Shown here piece after piece: positions 47,602 to 64,000 of a DNA stretch of 64,000 nt (its first letter is position 1; every line of letters begins with the position of its first letter). A program made the position numbers and the translations under genes. Source of the stretch: Desmodesmus armatus. Lineage: Eukaryota > Chlorophyta > Chlorophyceae > Sphaeropleales > Scenedesmaceae. The DNA is taken from NCBI GenBank assembly GCA_007449985.2, contig VIIQ02000043.1, positions 204,001 to 268,000 of the forward strand, given 5' to 3'. Below the pieces are notes generated by a model. It was given only the letters and a program-made list of their open reading frames with translations. It was not told where the DNA came from and searched no databases.

Positions 47602-48150
47602 ACCACAGTGCGCGTCAGTGGGGGCTGTTGAACTCTGTGGCTGCAGGACAAGTGTCCTGGTATCAGTTCAGCCAGCTGCCCGTATCAGCTGGTGTGCGGG
47701 CTAAGGTGTGAAATGGTTGGCTGATATCGTGATAGGGATGATGAACGACGCGTGGCTTTTCTCGTGGGGTTTGAGTTCAGTAGCAAGTTTGCATGAGTGC
47801 TGGAGGTTGTCAATAGTCCCGGCAGACTCCCGCCAGCCTGGCAGCAGCCAGCCCTGTCAGCATGTCCAGTCTGGGCGGATCAGCAGGTTGTAGTGTGTGG
47901 AAATTTCAAACCTGTGTAAATGCCTTTGGCTTGATTTATTCTTGTTTGGCACGTTCTACAGCTGTTTGCTGTGGTTTAAATTGGGTGATTTGGGAAACTG
48001 TACCTGACTCAAAATTCAAGGGTGCAACTCTCGCTCAGAGAGCCTTGGACTGAACACCTCATCAGTGTGATTCAAGAGTGTACACGCAATCAGACTGACC
48101 TCCATCAGGGATATCCTCTTTGTGTTTGCATGCTTCTGCCGTGATCAGAC
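47602..48150. other. 3' UTR of paralogue 3 and 5' region of the MZT1 unit
   Basis: No gene of its own. It contains a TGTAA signal at 47915-47919 and must hold the promoter of the MZT1/NELF-B unit. Confidence 0.45.
47915..47919 (+). terminator. candidate TGTAA poly(A) signal of MYND paralogue 3
   Basis: The green-algal signal TGTAA is 314 bases after the stop codon at 47601. Confidence 0.45.
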
Positions 48151-48375
48151 ATGGATCCTGACAATCAGCGAAACAGCAGCGATCAGACTGTGAACCTTCT
48201 GCACAACATATCGCAGATACTCGACACTGGCCTTGACAAGGAGACGTTACGCCTGTTGATAGGCCTTGTAGAGGCTGGTGTGAACCCAGAGGCCCTGGCA
48301 CTGATTGTGATAGAGCTCAGGCGTGCAGGAGCAGAAGCAGGTGCTGCAACAGCACCAGCCGCCACCAGCCAGTAG
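48151..48375 (+). CDS. MOZART1 (mitotic-spindle organising protein 1; plant GIP)
   Basis: A single exon of 74 codons, a usual length for this family. The core LLHNISQILDTGLDKETLRL and the following VEAGVNPEALALIVIELRR match the MOZART1 domain closely (I-L-x-TGLD-x-ETL, G-NPEAL, ELR). MOZART1 is a small helical subunit of the gamma-tubulin ring complex that binds the N-termini of GCP proteins and helps to recruit and activate the complex at microtubule-organising centres and nuclear envelopes. The ATG has GAC before and G after it. It is the only ATG in any frame until the NELF-B start at 48386, ten bases after this stop. The sequence between holds no TGTAA signal, so the two ORFs probably share one mRNA. 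Confidence 0.92.
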   Translation: MDPDNQRNSSDQTVNLLHNISQILDTGLDKETLRLLIGLVEAGVNPEALALIVIELRRAGAEAGAATAPAATSQ

Positions 48376-48385
48376 TATCAGCACC

Positions 48386-63316
<14,931 letters not shown>

Positions 63317-64000
63317 GTAAGCACTGTCATTTTTGTTTTGTTTCTTCTTAGGGGGGGGTGTTGCTGTGGTCACTTCGGCTGTTGGCCAGGTCTCTCCAAC
63401 CTGGGTGAACTGGCATGGCATGGCTGTGGCCCCATGCCTTCCCGTGAGACTCTAAGGACATGATTATCTGCATGGGCGCATACGTCTGAGGTGCGGGCAG
63501 GGTACCTGGGGACCATGCTGGAGGCAACAAAGGTAAGCGGAAGTCTGTTTGAGAGTGGATGGCAAAGTAATGTCAGGCGGGTGCTCTGGCTGTTGGCCAG
63601 TTCTTGACCGGGGGTACAGAAATTGTACAGGTGTACTGGTTGGTACTCTGGCTGCTGTCTAGTACCCTCAAAGCTGGATAAACTGGCATTGCATCAACAT
63701 GACGCTCTGTGGCCTCACTGGCCGGACCCAGGAGTGCAGTTGGACGTATACATCTGTACTTTGAGTCCATGTCTGCAGGACACGCTCACAAACAACAGTT
63801 GGCTTGGATCTACCTGACTTTCCAAGGGTGAAATCAACAGCAACTATCATGTGTGTCTGTGCTGCTGTGCGGTTGTGTGGGCAGGACACCCGCACACGCC
63901 TGCAGGACACTCACACACACAAACAAACATCACCTGGACCCACCCACATTTGCCGCTTTCAAGGCGACTTCAACAGCATGTAGCATGTGTGTCTGTGGTG
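63317..64000 (+). other. last visible NELF-B intron, exon 19 end copied
   Basis: 63494-63533 repeats the end of exon 19 with donor (GGTACCTGGGGACCATGCTG ... ACAAAG|GTAAGC). A CAGGACAC-CACA repeat occurs at about 63776 and 63883-63915. The stop codon of NELF-B was not found and probably lies past 64000. Confidence 0.5.

Overview
The window is nuclear DNA of a green alga, most likely a chlorophycean of the Chlamydomonadales type (inference). The evidence is intron-rich genes with GT-AG borders, many CAG/CTG and polyglutamine tracts, proline-rich (PPSPPP-type) secreted proteins, TGTAA poly(A) signals, a tRNA-derived SINE and many small non-autonomous transposons. The species cannot be named from the sequence alone.

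Region 1 (0-5 kb, plus strand) holds exons of a cysteine-rich, PAN/Apple-like family. The last exon and its downstream flank are present twice (about 0.2-1 kb and 3.4-5.4 kb). The second copy is broken by an insertion of about 1.1 kb. Region 2 (7.0-26.7 kb, minus strand) is a head-to-tail array of three paralogous genes for secreted modular proteins: signal peptide, Cys module, low-complexity linker, second Cys module, proline-rich stalk, then a trypsin-like fold split over two exons. The first gene carries the stalk plus trypsin-like block three times. Several single-base frameshifts occur in this array.

Region 3 (27.5-29.9 kb, minus) is an intact five-exon 4'-phosphopantetheinyl transferase gene of the AASDHPPT type. 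Region 4 (31.4-47.6 kb) holds three paralogues of a roughly 1000-residue protein with a C-terminal MYND zinc finger. One is on the minus strand and nearly intact. Two are on the plus strand and each is interrupted by mobile DNA. One insertion is a tandem pair of related transposons, the larger of which encodes a glutamine-rich coiled-coil protein. The other is a 498-bp LTR element with identical 163-bp LTRs. A SINE and a 981-bp hAT-type non-autonomous element with a perfect 8-bp target duplication lie just before the family.

Region 5 (48.15 kb to the end, plus) starts with a 74-codon MOZART1 (MZT1) ORF. Only 10 bases later comes the ATG of a very large gene that I identify as NELF-B (COBRA1), traced over 19 exons and 955 codons to 63.3 kb. 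The pair has the layout expected of a bicistronic green-algal transcript. The NELF-B gene is full of tandem copies of its own exon ends with adjoining intron, has a pure (CTG)36 tract next to one 3' splice site, contains a foldback hairpin, and hosts a long 5'-truncated LINE with a near-complete reverse-transcriptase ORF.
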